A stretch of 64,000 bases of DNA from Arctopsyche grandis (taxonomy: Eukaryota; Arthropoda; Insecta; Trichoptera; Hydropsychidae), in contig NC_135358.1 in assembly GCF_051622035.1 (NCBI RefSeq), positions 20,040,001 to 20,104,000 on the forward strand. The letters run 5' to 3'. Made by a program: the position numbers and the translations under genes. Under the pieces are notes generated by a model. That model did no database searches. It was not told the origin of the DNA and saw only the letters and a program-made list of their open reading frames with translations. Shown piece after piece: positions 42,154 through 57,384 of the stretch; the first letter of the stretch is position 1; each line of letters begins with the position of its first letter.

Positions 42154-42600
42154 ATAGCCAGCAGTTTGGCTTAGTGATAGCGTATATATTTAGCATCACT
42201 GAGGTCATAGGTTCGTGTCCTCGCCACTGCTGGTTAGATTTGGGGGTTTTGTGACTCCAAATCGATCGTTTCTCTATCAGAGTTTGCCAATTTTATCTGA
42301 TCATTGCTGAAACGGTTCCTGAAAATTGGTATTAAAAAATCTAATCCTGTTGTCACAAAAATCTGCCTGTGTATAATTTGTATTAATTATACACAGTAAT
42401 CTGAAATCCATAGATGTCACTATGATTATTATTTCTGATTAATTGTTATATTCTATATATTCTGATTCTATATGTATGTATTACTGTATTTCTGATTGTT
42501 TATGTATTTCATTAACGTACACCCGTCGCATTGGAGCAAATCTGTAATGGCGAGTGTGTATTGATTGTGACAATAAAAAATAAAAATAAAAATAAAATAA
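42154..42600 (+). mobile_element. tRNA-derived SINE, copy 2
   Basis: The head CCAGCAGTTTGGCTTAGTGA, B-box-like GGTTCGTGTC and core AGAGTTTGCCAATTTTATCT with TGCTGAAACGGTTCC match the family at 33842. The tail runs through GCATTGGAGCAAATCTGTAA and TTGATTGTGACAATAAAAA to an (AAAAT)n end. This is the longest copy in the window. Confidence 0.7.
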
Positions 42601-45600
42601 GTGTTATAACCGTGGTAATCCTTAAAGCCTAAGGCTTAGCTCGTGTCAAAAAAAATTATATTTGTGTGTTGAAATTTCTGAATATAGAAAATCGAATGCT
42701 ATCAAATAAAAAAAAAAAGAATTTGTATACAATAATATAATGGTCTGTCTGCACGAATATGCAGGCGCGCCACACGCAATACACTTATTTTTGCAGATTT
42801 CTGTCGATCTTCTTCCACTCCTCGTTTCTTTTTCAATTCATTCGAATTGATATTCTGTAATCGTGCATATACATATTCGATATCCGCGTACTGTGCAAAT
42901 TTACATAAAACGTTTATGTTTATTTTTCGCTTGAAACGAGGATACACCGCGTTCGGAATGTCTAATTTCGCCAGGTGATTTGTTTTAGTTAGAAGCGACA
43001 AACCAATACGGATCTAATACAATATTGAAATAAATAAAAAAAAATGTTAATCAATCAATCGCCTTCGGACAAGTTAATGAAGTGGGAATAATGATCGAGT
43101 AATTGATCAAAAACTTGCAAATGTATGTATGTATGTATGTGTGTATGTATGGATTTGAATTCGGCTAGCGATTATATTGAGAAGAGTCTTTTTAAAAAGT
43201 GAATTGAAGCTCGTTCCGAGAATTCGGGTGAAACCGACCCAAAACTTACGTGCTTGCATACGTCGACTGACTAATGAGAGATCAGCGGAAGATAAATGAA
43301 GAAGATCGACAACGAGATGTAAAAAAATCTTTATATTAAAGAGAAAAAATACACAAGAAGCGAGATGAAGATGACCATGACTCAGTGATACAGGCGGCGG
43401 GCTACTTGCTCGAAAGCGAACAAAAGCTCCATACAATGGAAGTTCGATCCCCGAAAGACGCGGACAATAACGAAAATGGAAGAGAAGACGCGTCGTAACA
43501 AAAAATTAAAAAGTGCGATGAAAAAAAATGTTTTCGCCGTTTTTGAATGACGTCCGTTATATTAGTTGGGTATATGTATGAAAAAAGTTACTTCTTAACG
43601 AGTACAAATTGAATAGTCAAAGTTCAAAATGGCATTGTCGTGACATTGTTGAGAATTAGATGAATAGAGCCTGCTTTACTTGAAATTTCGGAGATTTCCA
43701 AATATATTCACGTTTGATTCACGAACATATTTTAGAAGGATTCGTTCATGAATCAATTTAAGAACTTATATTTACATTCCGAATGGTAATATTGAAATAA
43801 TTAATGAAAAAAATATTAAATACTTGATATAGTAATATAATCGTTTTGACCTGAAACTAAATTATGAATTGCAAATCTTTAAAGGAGCATTAGGATTGCG
43901 AATTTCTAAATGTGATCATCGCCTGTTTTACACAACGATAGATAAAATTATGAAGTCAGATATTATTAGATATGTAGAAGCGGCGAAAAAACGTAATAAA
44001 ACCATCACGCATTGTTACGATAAGATTGATCGATGTAATCTAATCCGAATCGAAAATGAGCGTTGAAATATTCTTTCCACTTTAGTATACGTTTAATGCC
44101 GTTTTTTTACGTTATGGATACATCAATCATGTGCTCCATTACACACATACATATGTGTGGTATATTGATGAGATTTTGATTATGAAGTGTACGCGTATCA
44201 AGACAAAAGCGTATTTGATGAAATTAAAAGCTCCTTGAAAATTCTGTACGGCTTATTTCATAACTCACAAGAACGATTTTATTATAAATGTATTCCATTA
44301 AATGTATTTAACAATGCTTCAATTGTTCATAACCACATTTCTTTATTTATAACTACGTACAGAAGTAATGAGCGAAGAGAAAAGGCATTAGTGTTTTGAA
44401 GTGGCGAGCTTTTGCAGAAGCGAAAGTCATGCACCTCTCATGTGAAGAAGCTTACCAAATCGTCATGGGAACGCACACCAAATGCAGACCCGGGTAATTA
44501 GCGGTTATGGTGTTTATTAACAAAGAAAACAACCGAGATTAATCGACTAGTTAAACTGGTTCCTATATTTTGTACTTGAACGAACGAATTCCATACATTT
44601 AACTTTTTAACTGGGGAAAAATTCTGTGGTCAATAGATTAAGTATACTTACACTCGAATCCAATATATGCGTGCCTTCATAATGGTTATAGAGAATTTCA
44701 AAGTAAGAAACTTTTAAATTCCAGAAAAATTATAAACTCCGAAGAATTTTACCTATGCAATAAAGAAATAATACCATTACTAGCAAAAAATGCGTGTCGA
44801 TGCAAGAGGAATGCACAAATGAAGCCAAAGCATAAGCGCACGCTTCTCATTGAGCATTTTCCATAAATTTCAACACATCAAGTATATGAAACCTTCACAA
44901 ACCTTACCAACCAACCGGTCAGATCAATTATGTAATAAATAAGCTTCAAAAATAAATGAAAATCACGAGATTCGATTCACGCCATTGGAGCCTTCGCCGA
45001 AAAGCCCATTTCCATATTCATGGACACGGTTAAAAAAAGAGTAAAAATTGAAGACTGCGGGGGTTTAACTTCTCGGTAGACGAAGTAGAAGAAGAGCCCG
45101 TCATAATTCACTTATGCAAATGCTGGGATGAGAGAAGGGCACAAAAGGACGAGTGTTACGTGCGCCACGGTGCGTAACAGGTGGCAGAAGCCTGAGGACA
45201 AAAGAACCTGTTGCCGATGATGGTGATGATGATGCTGTTGCTCAGCAATCTCCAAAAAGTGGCTGAGCATTTCAACAATGTCCACGTGCCCGACATTAGG
45301 ATAAGTGGGCGTGTTTGGAAGCACGCGAAATAATTTTGCGTTACACATTCATGTATGTATGTACGTATGTAGTATTGTGGAACAATATACTTTCTATATG
45401 GGAATATTGAGGACGATGTTTTGATAGATTTGAAGACGGTGTATGTATTTACGCACTTAACTGCAAATGATGTGTGAAAAGTGAAGGTCTTAGAAAATTA
45501 ATGGGCACATGTGCATAGAAGAGGAAGGCGGTACGCTTTGATCGACCAAACAGGGTTGAACTTAAACGAATGATTTGCATATCTAAGATGAAAATAGCTA

Positions 45601-48600
45601 TCAAAAGTCTTACATACTTAATTCTAATAATTTGAACAAAATATAGATATTCATTATTAATATGTACACATTCAATGTGTTGAGTTTTTAAATATTTCGA
45701 GTTATAACCAAAAACTATATTGAAAAAGATATGTAAATGGCATTAGTCAAAAATTATCAATGAAAATTTACTCTATATACGTTCACACTTGCGGTGAGAT
45801 TTAGCACAGCCCTGATAGAAAAACTTTCTCCTGAAGTACATTGCCATATAATATTATGACGAGATGGCCGCAGGCCGTAACAACAAAAACCCACTCGGGC
45901 ACAGGTGCAACTGTCATGATAGATTGCGAACTTCTTACAGCTACACTTTCATCCATTTCCAAAGACTCCACATGCAAAATACATACAAAACAAATGCAAT
46001 TCAAAGAATGCAATGCAGATAAAATACACAGATACATTCCTTCTAAAAAATAAATATTCAGTAAAAGACACATTTCAAAACCACAAACAATGCAGATAAC
46101 AATCGACATGAACGTTTCTTATTGTTCTGAATCTCGAAGGAATGTCGATGTTTACAAATCGCTTATGTCTTTGAACGATATTTATGAAGTCGATAGATAC
46201 TTTGCAAAGCGGAATTCTATCCGTTCTCCGAAGCGTCGAATTTTTTTTTAATTTTATGCGACATTTATTAGAATATTTTTCCAGTAAATGTCATTTGATA
46301 TACATCTTAATGATGGCACAAGTATCAGTGTGTTCAAGAAAAGAAATGAAAGATGAAGCGATTATCTCTGCGTGTGATACGTAGAAAGCGATTTAAGAAG
46401 AGGCGTGCTGCAGGTATTAAGACGTAAACTTTTGAAACGTACAGGTAAAATGTTAATAGCCTTTAGTGTGATCTTTCATTATAATGTCAAACATGATGAT
46501 CGTATGTAAACGTATGCGTATGGTTTCCTTCGGAACTAAAAGAGAAATCGACCAAAACAACTTCACGATTTGGGAAAACGGTTGTTTGAAAAGAATTTAA
46601 TTACCATACAATAAATAAAAGATAAGAAGTCGTCTTGCAAATGGATGCTGCCAATTCGCAGAACTCATTTCGAAGGGAAGACGTTGATGTATGAAAAAAA
46701 TAAAAATCAACAAATATTCAAACATCAATCAACATGTTGGTTTTGAGAAGTTTGTACGCGTCGAGCACATGAATGTGAAGAATGACCATTAAGTGGTCGG
46801 TAGACAAACAGTGTTAAATTCAAGTGTAAACACGAGATGGCATATAATCCGAACTGGATAATAATGGAATATCCATTACGTGTTGTAGGTGTGTCAGACA
46901 TCTGTTGATTTTATGCAAGTTGATCCTTTGCAAATTTAGCCTGGCGCAAACACCATGATCGCTAAACGCGTTAAAAGCTTACACAGACATGAAATTCTTG
47001 TATCGTATGGCAACAATTAAACCAACTCCTTAACTACAAATATACACACATAATCTCTATAACGAAGGTCGCGTGACTTCATTACGATGTAATTTCAGCG
47101 ATCGGTTAATTGTATAATAAAAATAAAACTTAATTTATAACGAGTATGTAGATACATATGTACATTTAATCATTTGTGATTAGTCAATATAACAGTAGCG
47201 TTTTAATATTTTTTAACAGTAACCGAAATTGATCGAATCATTACCACGTTTTTATAGTTGAATATATTACATAGTATCATTACATTACATATCTACTCTA
47301 TTATTACTAATGAAAATAACGTAGATGCATATCGACTTACGCACTTACTTTAAAAGTTAGACTTATCTCATTTTTTATTCAATGTGGTAATGGATTTCGA
47401 AAAATATTATCATGCTTTTCCCAGAAGATTGAGCATACATATTCATATCGTAAGTAAACCGTAATTTTTGATCCCGATTATTCAAGCGATTGGAAGACGA
47501 TGATGCAGTGAATTTCGGATGTAGATTGAAAGTCCAACAAAATGGCATGTACGATATGAATTCATAACGGATTATTGTGAAATTGGATCGAGCACAGGGT
47601 TACCACCGGTACAACAGGATAAAAGGGCGCTCGCATTCCTCGAGAGTGGGGTCAGGCGCCGAATGAGACGTCGGAATTCGGGGCGATATAACGGGCAATG
47701 GGTTAAGTTGTGAGATCACCAGAGTGACCTCACAGCTACCTTCACCTGGTTAAATATTTGTTCAGGTTCGATCCAGTGTTTAAAAGCATAATAAAGCTGA
47801 ACTTAAGAGTGGGTTTGCAGCTTACCCGCACGTCGAAGTCTCTAAGTCAAAAAAAGAACGGGAATCTGCAAATTGTTCTTATTGAACGTCAACACAATAA
47901 CACTATAGGCGAACTACCGGATAAAAAGAGATCAAAGAGGATGTCAACCCGATCTGGCGGTCGTTACACCATCTGTAGGCAAAGGCAACGGTACCAAAAG
48001 AATAACTTTTCATTAAATTATAGTTGGCCACCGTTTTGACGGCGACAGTTGGTGACAATTCAATTTCTCATTGTGCTTTTGACACGATTAACCTTATCGT
48101 GCACACTTCCAATATGCCACACCGGTACATATAACAAAAATTTACAGTTTTTCATTTGATTCTAGTACCTTATGTAAAATTTTATCAAATGTCCTATGCT
48201 TATACAGAAGCAGAACGTATCCACGATTGATGTTTCAACGGCAATATTTACTTGCACATGAAACGTGGGTAAATGTAATTTGTGTGCTTCCCAAAGGAAC
48301 AATAATCAGGTACCAAACCCTCAAATGGTATTCCAGTTCGAAATTTGACGTTTTTACAAGTTTTACGACAACGATCTACGTAAGTGTGTATTGCTTTGAC
48401 TTTATTTTATGTAATATATTAATTACCATCAAAAGTTTGTTCCAACATATGAACGAAACTATGAAATTATTGAAAAGTAAAAAATATCAGCCCCCCCTCC
48501 CTTTAAATGCGACAGTAGAGATTTGAATAAATCATCAGTACTAAAATTATATTTTACAGCGATCAAACTTTGCTAGTCGGTGGTCCGTCCGGCAATTAAT

Positions 48601-51600
48601 ATCAAAATTAGAGAAAGTGGCCACCAATTTGAAGAGCCATTTGTCGCAACGAGTGTCCGAACAACACCGACGGTAATCAAAGGCGACGCATTGCTAATTG
48701 CTATCTGGGCGGCTACGAAGAAAGTTACTTGAGGTACCTAAGTCTGTTATTGAATATTTTCGTTGATTGAAAATAGTCCGAAGGATAGCCTCCGTTGTAA
48801 AGGATGGATAGGATTCTCGGAAACATCGTGTCGGCCGACAAAAGTCGAAAAATTTACAATCTATTTGTTCGCACAACACCGGCGAAAGGTGAGAAGCGGT
48901 AATAAGGGGTGGTGAGTTATTCGGAAACGTGATGCAGAAAATAACAGGTTGGCTGTAAAACAGATCGAGGATCGTGCTTGCGGACAATGAGTGGACCAAC
49001 TACCTCTGGAAAAATCAGTGTGAATATTGATATGTGACAAAGCAATAAACAAACAGAAAAAACTGTTTCTATTATCTATTGAAATATTGTGAATAAATCA
49101 AAGGATTTGTTGTTTAGGTTCGATTTTTATGCCAAATTTTGTCTAAAAGCATTCCAAAAAAATTATTTATGCATTTCTTAATCACGCCAACGTTTCAGCT
49201 ATCATAATTGAACAAAAATAAAAATAATCAAATTTAAATGATACAAAATAAGAATTCATGGTATTAGATTTTGCGGAAGTCATAAGTGTTTATTTCAGTT
49301 GAGTAATCATTGAAAGCTTATTCAACTATATAATTGAATCTTTATGATGGATTCATAGTGGAATAGTTACGTTTGTTGCGCGATGGAAATCATTACGGTT
49401 ACATCTTCACTATAAAGCTGTGAATGAGCACTGCGATCTCATCGCGTGCGAAAATAAAGCTCGGTGAGAAAATTCCTATACATACAAACAACTCACACAA
49501 ATAAATAATCCTTGAGCTACTTTGTTGCATCACGTGCATACTTTTTAAGAAGCGGAAGAAGCAGTCATCCACTTCCGAGGAAAAGTTACCAACGCGACTT
49601 GTGAGAAAGAGAACTCATTGTTCCGCTCAAACAAATCTCCTTCCCCCTGTGGACGACAATAAATCAAAATGAAAAGAAACACGAACGACAAATGCTAGGA
49701 TGAAGAAAAAATAATAATAAAGAAGATAGAATTGTTGTCTAGCCCTGATAGAGTCTATGAATGAAATGTGCGAAACCGTTAAGCGGCGAACACACATTTC
49801 GGCCACGGCAATTAGCAGTTCACAGGATTATTACAAGATTAACCAGAGTTAAAATTTTTAAGAAATAGTCGGCTCCATTGATCGGTAAATTTGGTGAGAG
49901 ATCATCCGCAGATAGGCCGAAAGAAAACGGTGAGAAAATTCGACCAAACCCTTTTAGTAAATATGTACATACATATGTATAACCAACGGTGAGTTATAAA
50001 TTATAACTTGTGTAAATATTATAAACGACTTTCTAGCGCTGTAAAATAATATAAAAAGAAATTATACAGGAACGCGTGCACTTGAACTCGAAAATCAGTA
50101 TTTTCAAATGTATAATGTACATATCTTTATAAGCGGTCGGTTCAATAATCGTAAATCTCGTAACCGTCGTAAAAGTGCATCTTTTGATTCATTAGAACGT
50201 TTTTACTGCATTGACGGACGATATCTGAAAGATCTCGACACATAAAAGAATAAAACAAAAAATAAATATTATATTACGCAAGACCCAATAAAGTGGAATC
50301 CTCTCGTAATAATACAATTTCGAAACGTTGAACGACCTGAATAAAAAATAAATAAACTAAAAAAACTGGTCGAACGTACGCACGTGAGAGAGTAGACAAT
50401 GTCACAACGATTACCGGCAGCCAGAACAATGGTCGATTTATTTCATATAATAAATACGTCCGAGTGTATTGTTAAGCTCTCATTCGATTTAACCCATTCT
50501 CATCTCCGATATATATTTTCGTCGAATAAATTAAATAACATCGCGGGTAGATGTACGAACGAGAGGGCATTGACGCGCGGGCTTCTTTTAATGTCAATTA
50601 TTCGCATGCCCATTTAAACGTCGATCATTTAGAACGAGTGCATAAATTCGCAGATAAACCACATAATAAAATCGTTATGTACGAGTATTATAATTGACAG
50701 CGTTGAAGAAAGTGAGCTGTTTGAACTCTAGTGAATCACATTTCGATTCGGTAGAACATACTACATTACTCATACGTTCAAATGATCTTTCTTGATGATG
50801 ATTACAAGACGATGAATGCGAAAAAGTAATGACGCATTCCATTTATGAATCGCTCGCTTTCAAATTCAATACGCGAGGTTCTTTGCAGTCAAGTCAGCGC
50901 AGTTGAATCGACCCACGCATCATTCTATTCACGGTTTTATCTTCAAAACTTACAATAATTACTGGGATATGAAGATATAGTGTTCAATTAACGCTTTCCG
51001 GTCGCGATTAAACGTGGAAGTTGCAATTCAATATATGTGCATACATATGTACATACATGTAACTGCAGACGTTTAGTTTTAAAATTCAATCTTGGTCATC
51101 TACATTGGACTTAATTACGAGAAATTTACATTGATAGATTTACGATTTTTTTACAAACTCCTATAAATAAACGCTTCATCATATCGTAAAAAGAAATAGC
51201 AAGATTTAAATTCGATTAAATTGTTAAATCTGAAAAATTATAGTATGTAGGTACATACATATATACGAATGTATGTAGTTCCAAAAATTATTTACCAACA
51301 ATTTATTTTATGTGGCGTTTTTATTATCTAACAAAACCCAGGATAACTTTCTACCTAACAAAATTCATACGTAATGATCGGTGATATGTATTGAGATCAT
51401 TTTGTTAAAAATTATGTGTAAATACGGTAGGTACGTTCAATGGATTAATTAGTCTGTATGCATATATGTACATGTATATACATTTTGATAATTAAAACTT
51501 GTGAAATTTAGGTGAAACGTGAGTCAAACAAATTGCGTAAAAAATCAAAGTCGATTTGACCACGAGCTGCCAGCTGCGTAACTCGCCGTTGCACGGCCAC

Positions 51601-53333
51601 GCAAGTGCCACACTATTGTTTGATAACATTCGATAACAAAAAAAGGCCACACACTGTAAGAAGGGTCAAGAAACTGCCGTTTGTGTCCGTCGCGGTCGGC
51701 AAGAGCTTTCTATTAGACCAGATCAATCAATCGATCGATCGAGAGTAGTCTTTCCCGTTTTTTCAATCTTGGCAATTCCTTCCTCGTCTGCTGCTTTTTC
51801 TTCTTCAATGCGTTGTACATACACGCCCGAACGAAAGTTGAATGCGATAAATATTGATTAAATTTACGCGTGATTGCATAATTCGCAAAATTTCGCCCAC
51901 CATCTATTAGCAGTGATCTATTCTGATGTATTAATGGAATTACATTTCCAAACTTGAAACGAATTCCTTATGTTTAGAAATATTGGAAACTACGCATTGA
52001 AATATATAATAATATACACACTTTTAATAATTCATTTTTCTTTGAAAGTTGTATGATAAATCAATCATCGAACATTCTAAAATGATACATTTTTTTCAAC
52101 AGATTACACAGTAGTGTAGCATTATAATGCCACTATAGAGCTATTAAGAATCATTATAAAAACGATAATAATATAATCGAATGAGATACGATGAGCTTTC
52201 TAATGAGAGCGACGACGCGCGCTCAAGCTCTCAATACGTCAATCTGCATTAACCATAATAAATTAACACTTTTTCGCGACGTCATTTAACCGATATGATT
52301 TATTGACCGTTGACAGTCGATAATTGATCGTTTGCCACTAGTAATAATAAAAAAGTAAAATCGAAAACGCCTAAAGTGGAACGCGAAAGAAACTTCGTAC
52401 AATGGCGCACTTGGAAGTCAACTTGTTAAACGGCAGAATAACATTTTGCGTGTTATGTTAATTTCGTATTTAATAAAGGCTTCCCTGCTACAAATAAGCA
52501 TCGTAAATTTGCGATGATTATAAGTTGCGAGTAAATATGGCGGATTTTGGCGGGAATTTTGCCGATTTTTCACACGTTCGCAACAATCAACTGTGTTGCA
52601 AAACCATTGTTGCCAGAGATAATGACCCTATCGATGGTTGTTAACCCGGTAAAGAAGCACATTAGCATACATATATTACATAGAGAAAAAAACAATTCCG
52701 TTCTGTGTATAATAATAAAATAAATATAAACGAAAACGGAACAAAGAAATCACAGTAGGGTATATATGTATAATACAAAGAACTCAATCAAAAAATATTA
52801 TTATTATTATTATAAATCTAATATGTATAATAATAACGAACGCACAAAATAAACATTATAAAAAGAGAAAGTCTTTCACGATTATTATGATCTTATAATA
52901 CGTAGAAGCACGTAATAAATATACGTGTATGTTATAAAGCGATAAACTTCATCTGCAATATAAGTAAGAGGTGTGTATGTACATATACTAAAATTACAAG
53001 ATAGTATATTGGTTTTTCGGATCATAAGCTGAAACCTCCAATTTAATAGACGTGTTATTTATGATCAACTTAATCAATATTACACTTCATTAGGCTTAAT
53101 TGCGTATTGTTATATTATATTATGTATATTTGTATGTACTTACATATCAATATTATAATAGTAAGATCGTGCGATTGTTGATGTACCCGCAATACTATAC
53201 ATACATATACGAATAGTATTTTAAGACATCGAAAATACTTTTAGTATATTTTTGTAGTATAAGTTGTTGTATTTTTGAACGTTTGTCGCTTTTCAATAAT
53301 TTTTTTTTATTGTTCAGTTATCCGTGAACTTAC
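42601..53333. other. Gene-poor stretch, probably RhoGAP intron
   Basis: No supportable exon. GC-richer islands occur near 43240-43500, 45050-45350, 47580-48060 and 51540-51720. Their open frames have no recognisable domain and no convincing pair of splice sites. The minus-strand frame at 45348-45112 contains a His run (CAT/CAC repeat) that is best explained as a microsatellite. Confidence 0.4.
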
Positions 53334-54843
53334 CGACACATCCTTTGCGCGCTCGCGCGAACATTGGCAATATGGCGCGGACACCGTGAAAAATTAAATT
53401 GCTAATTAAATGTGGCGTCTTCCCGTCAAGATTTATTCATTGAAGAGAGACGGCCGCAGAGGTTGTGGTACTTCAACTGAGAAGAAAATCAAACGTCGCG
53501 AAACAAAATCGGACCCAAAACACCGAAACAAAATTTCAAATTGTATACATGTCATGGCTTTATGAAGTATATATTATATTTTAAAGTTGTATTGAGGCGC
53601 TAATTTCACAAATAAACTTGTGTAATTCATAAATTATAAAAGCAAATAATAACCTTCCAAAAGTGGTATGAAAGTGAATCAATTTCTAACGCGAACAATT
53701 ATATATGTACATATGTAATACTCGACTCAAAAAACGAATATCATTCACACGTAAAATAACAGGTGTAAGTAATATCTAAATTATACAATCGAATAAATTT
53801 CTATCGACCGTGTTTGGATATGGATACTAAATTTTCATTAAATCATCAACGACAATATAATATAATATAATATAAACGTTAAAAACTGTGATACAAAAAT
53901 ATATGTAGGTGTAAGTTTACAAAATTATTTATTAATTTTACGCAAGTGCGTTGTTAACCCGTTCACCACCGACTTCTAAATATTTACGAGCGTTTCATTC
54001 AAAACGCCGTACAAACATGTGTGTGTTATTATATAAAAAAATGCGTGACGCTGTTTCGCAAGAATGCATAAGATATTTATCACCGCGAGTAATGGTCGAG
54101 AATTAATACTTCCATTTGAGTACGAGAAAAAAAAACTCGTTTTGACACCTATATAGTAAATTTATTTAATATTTTACAAAAGAAATTTTTAATAAAACAG
54201 ATGAGCAATGTAAAAACAATTTGTGAAGATGTTCACGTCGTCAATACATTTTGCAAACAATACGTAATATATTTTTTGCAGCATCAAATGAAACTCAGTT
54301 GCGCCAGCATTTTTTTTTTCTCAAAGTTAGCACTAAAATATATATATTTTTATTAATTTAAATATTCGGATATATAATTTGCATAACCGTGCAATTTTTA
54401 TTGCACGTGTAATAGTATATGTAATTTTTTTTTATTCATGTTAGATAGAGCGACGTTTTCTATGCCCGCGGCACAACCAAATGCGACAAATCAAACGGAC
54501 AACTACATAAATATGGTTACGTAGAAATCGAAGCCGGAAACAATTACCTAACTGTTACTAATACCGACTTCTGTTAATCATTGAGTAATGACGGCGAAAA
54601 AGTAGCCGAACAAAAAAAGAAGAGTTTGAAAGTTATATTATTATAATGAAACACAACTTTCGAGCACCCTTATGTAAATTATACACATATTAGTATTTAC
54701 TAGATACTTTTGAAATCATTTTAAACGTCATCTGTAATAATTTTTTCGTTGGATATGCGCTTAAAATTTAGTTTTACAATTAATCATGTTTAATTAACGT
54801 GCAAAATTTTAGACGACTAAATCCATTTGAACTTTCAACTGAG

Positions 54844-54847
<4 letters not shown>

Positions 54848-54922
<75 letters not shown>
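54848..54922. repeat. (TA)n microsatellite
   Basis: About 75 bp of uninterrupted TA dinucleotides. The minus-strand frame crossing it is an artefact of the repeat. Confidence 0.95.
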
Positions 54923-54926
<4 letters not shown>

Positions 54927-57384
54927 CAATCTACAATATATGTACATTGAATAATACCACAAAATTTTGAGGTTTAATTTAATTCGAGTAATACGTGGCT
55001 AATTCAATATGACCAAGCGTTATCCAAAGACGGAAAAAAATGCTTGAGCATCCCTGAAGGTAAGATCGACCACGACCGGCCTTCAACTCTTCCGAGGAAA
55101 TATGGGCACAAAAGACGCCCCCATCGTCATGGAGAAATATCAAAGTGATAAATAGCCCTGGATCCTTGCCCACGATCCAACCACCCGTTTAGCGTTCGAT
55201 TTTGAAGATACGCCACAAGATTAATTAGAAGTGCGAACACGAGATCAGATACGCTGGACGAATGTGTACGATTGTTGCGTTGATTTATCCAGACGCTCAT
55301 ATACATACATACATATGTATGCAGAGGGATGCCGAGAGATAAGACCTCTAAACTGGATCTAACTCCGTAGGAGGAGAGTCTAATCGAATTCCGAGTTCAG
55401 TTTTGATTTAATCGAAGCCAGGCCTTTTAATGATACGTTCTCGTTTATTAGATTAGTGTTCAGTCAATATAATTTATATGCCGAATAATATTCATTGGAT
55501 TACAAGAAACACTCGTCACGTACGCATACTTGAAAAGAAACCTTATTCATCTTTAATCCAATAGATAGGATCGTTAAGCGGCGTGTTTAACATAATGCGA
55601 AACCCCAGTGTTGTGAATTTTTGTACACGTATCAAAAATGATCAATTTACCTATAACATTATAACATTCAAAATGTAATTTGAGCAATCGCTTGATTGAC
55701 TCTAAATACGAAAATGGATTGTATTTAATCGTCAATAGGTCATAATGTTCCCAAAAGTTCAATAGGTCATAATGTTTGAATGTAATAAAATTTGGGTCCA
55801 ATGCGAAGTCACGTCCTTAATTAAATAACCGACTAATAATTCAGCGTGTGAATAAATTCAAATATAATACAAAACATAAGATCAAAATTAAGTAATCGAT
55901 TTTCCCGCGCTCTATTGCAATAAATCAACGATTCGTTATAAAGTCGATTCGTTGGCGTTGGACTATCGGCGAAGTGATTTATTTAACGATAAAAGTGAAA
56001 TTGAAAAGACCGGCATGCAGTTTATGATTCTATTCCTAAGACATCGTAACATTTTGAGAAACATCTCGCGGGAGCAAGCCGTAGTCTAATCAAAATTCCG
56101 CGTGTGCTTCGTTTGGAATTTTTGGTCAAACGAATCTCATTTGAAAAACGTCAAAAACGCTCATTTTGTGGAGAATTATCGAGGAGACGAGGTGATCAAA
56201 GCAGTTCGTGTCAAATGCGACATCCGCTTGATAGGTTACAAGTGCAATTGCAGACGTAGCTAGCCAACTTGCGGCACTGCATTTAGCACAATTCCGAGAA
56301 ATTGAAAGCGTCTGAAAAGCCACTAAATTATATTCAACTAAAATAAATCCCTAGTTAACCAAATCCTTAAATAGTGTCTTGGAAATATTGTCTGTACATT
56401 TTCAAATACATACATACGTACATAGAAACAAATCTTTAGTAGAGTAGTTTCAACATTGCTTTGCTTTCCACACAAATGTCTGACCTATAAAAACATCGAA
56501 ATATACCTGCCTACTTTTTGATTTAAGCATTTTTTTTTCGTATAGATCTCATCTGCGTCGTTGATAGTACGTGTGGTACAAAAAATTATACCATAAGAAT
56601 TCGCAGCCAATTATACCGAGTAAAAATCACGTAAGCAAGAGAGAGAACGCTCATTATATTATACAAATCAACGAAACGACGTTTTATAAGAACGTACCTG
56701 TGTTATTTTTTTCCGCACCATTTTACGACAGTCGTAATTTTTTTGATACGATTTTTTTAAGATCGCGATCTCGGGTACTTTTATATTATTTATACCTGAC
56801 GCGGTGAGGACACGTGTGCCGTAAGTTACGGAACCTCGGGATCACCCTCTTTATACGAAACGACAGCTGGCCTTTCTTCACGACAATAACAGAAAATTTC
56901 TGCATATAAAAAAAATACACATGCACACGCCGTACAAGAATTACAATAAAAAGGGATACCGTAAAGTTCTCTGAGGGATAACCGTCGATGTGACAAAATT
57001 ACGCAGGGGTCGGTCCCAGAAGTGTGGGAAACTTTTTTTCAACACAACACCGAATAAAGTGACTGACGGGCGATTAAAAAAAAATCATTGCATATAATAT
57101 GTATGTCCTAATTTTTATAAATTCTACAATGTGTAAGTATGTACATTCCACAGGAACTAAAGCGACGCCTAAGGGCGGCAAATAAAAGGAGCAAGAAATA
57201 TCAAAAGTACTTATAATTGTAAATTAATACTATTATATCCAATTCATATCTATATATAAACATGTCATTCAAGAATATTACACCAAAACTCAATTGATCC
57301 AACTGTGTAAGATCATCAAAAATATTTAAATTAAAAATAAAATGATACAAAATGTATTTTAAAATATTAGTTAATCTTTATAAT

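Noticed and set aside
42190..42240. tRNA gene candidate at the SINE head (also at 33854-33910)
   Set aside because: Only A-box and B-box are preserved; acceptor stem and anticodon arm do not pair, and the sequence continues into the SINE body.
43245..43270. Minus-strand TCAGTC initiator-like motif followed by a short ATG and donor GTAAGT
   Set aside because: The phase does not fit the RhoGAP exons and no downstream partner was found; the motif occurs by chance often enough.
45112..45348. Minus-strand frame with a His6 run
   Set aside because: The run is a CAT/CAC microsatellite, there is no domain, and the splice sites around it are not convincing.
53334..53364. Minus-strand start MFARARKGCV with strong donor GTAAGT in a GC-rich patch
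   Set aside because: The donor is phase 1 and does not fit any identified acceptor; it could be a non-coding leader exon but nothing links it.
54972..55173. Both strands open for about 60 codons near a plus-strand GTAAGA donor
   Set aside because: No similarity to a known family and an upstream stop without acceptor; opposing open frames in a short GC-richer patch are not evidence of coding.
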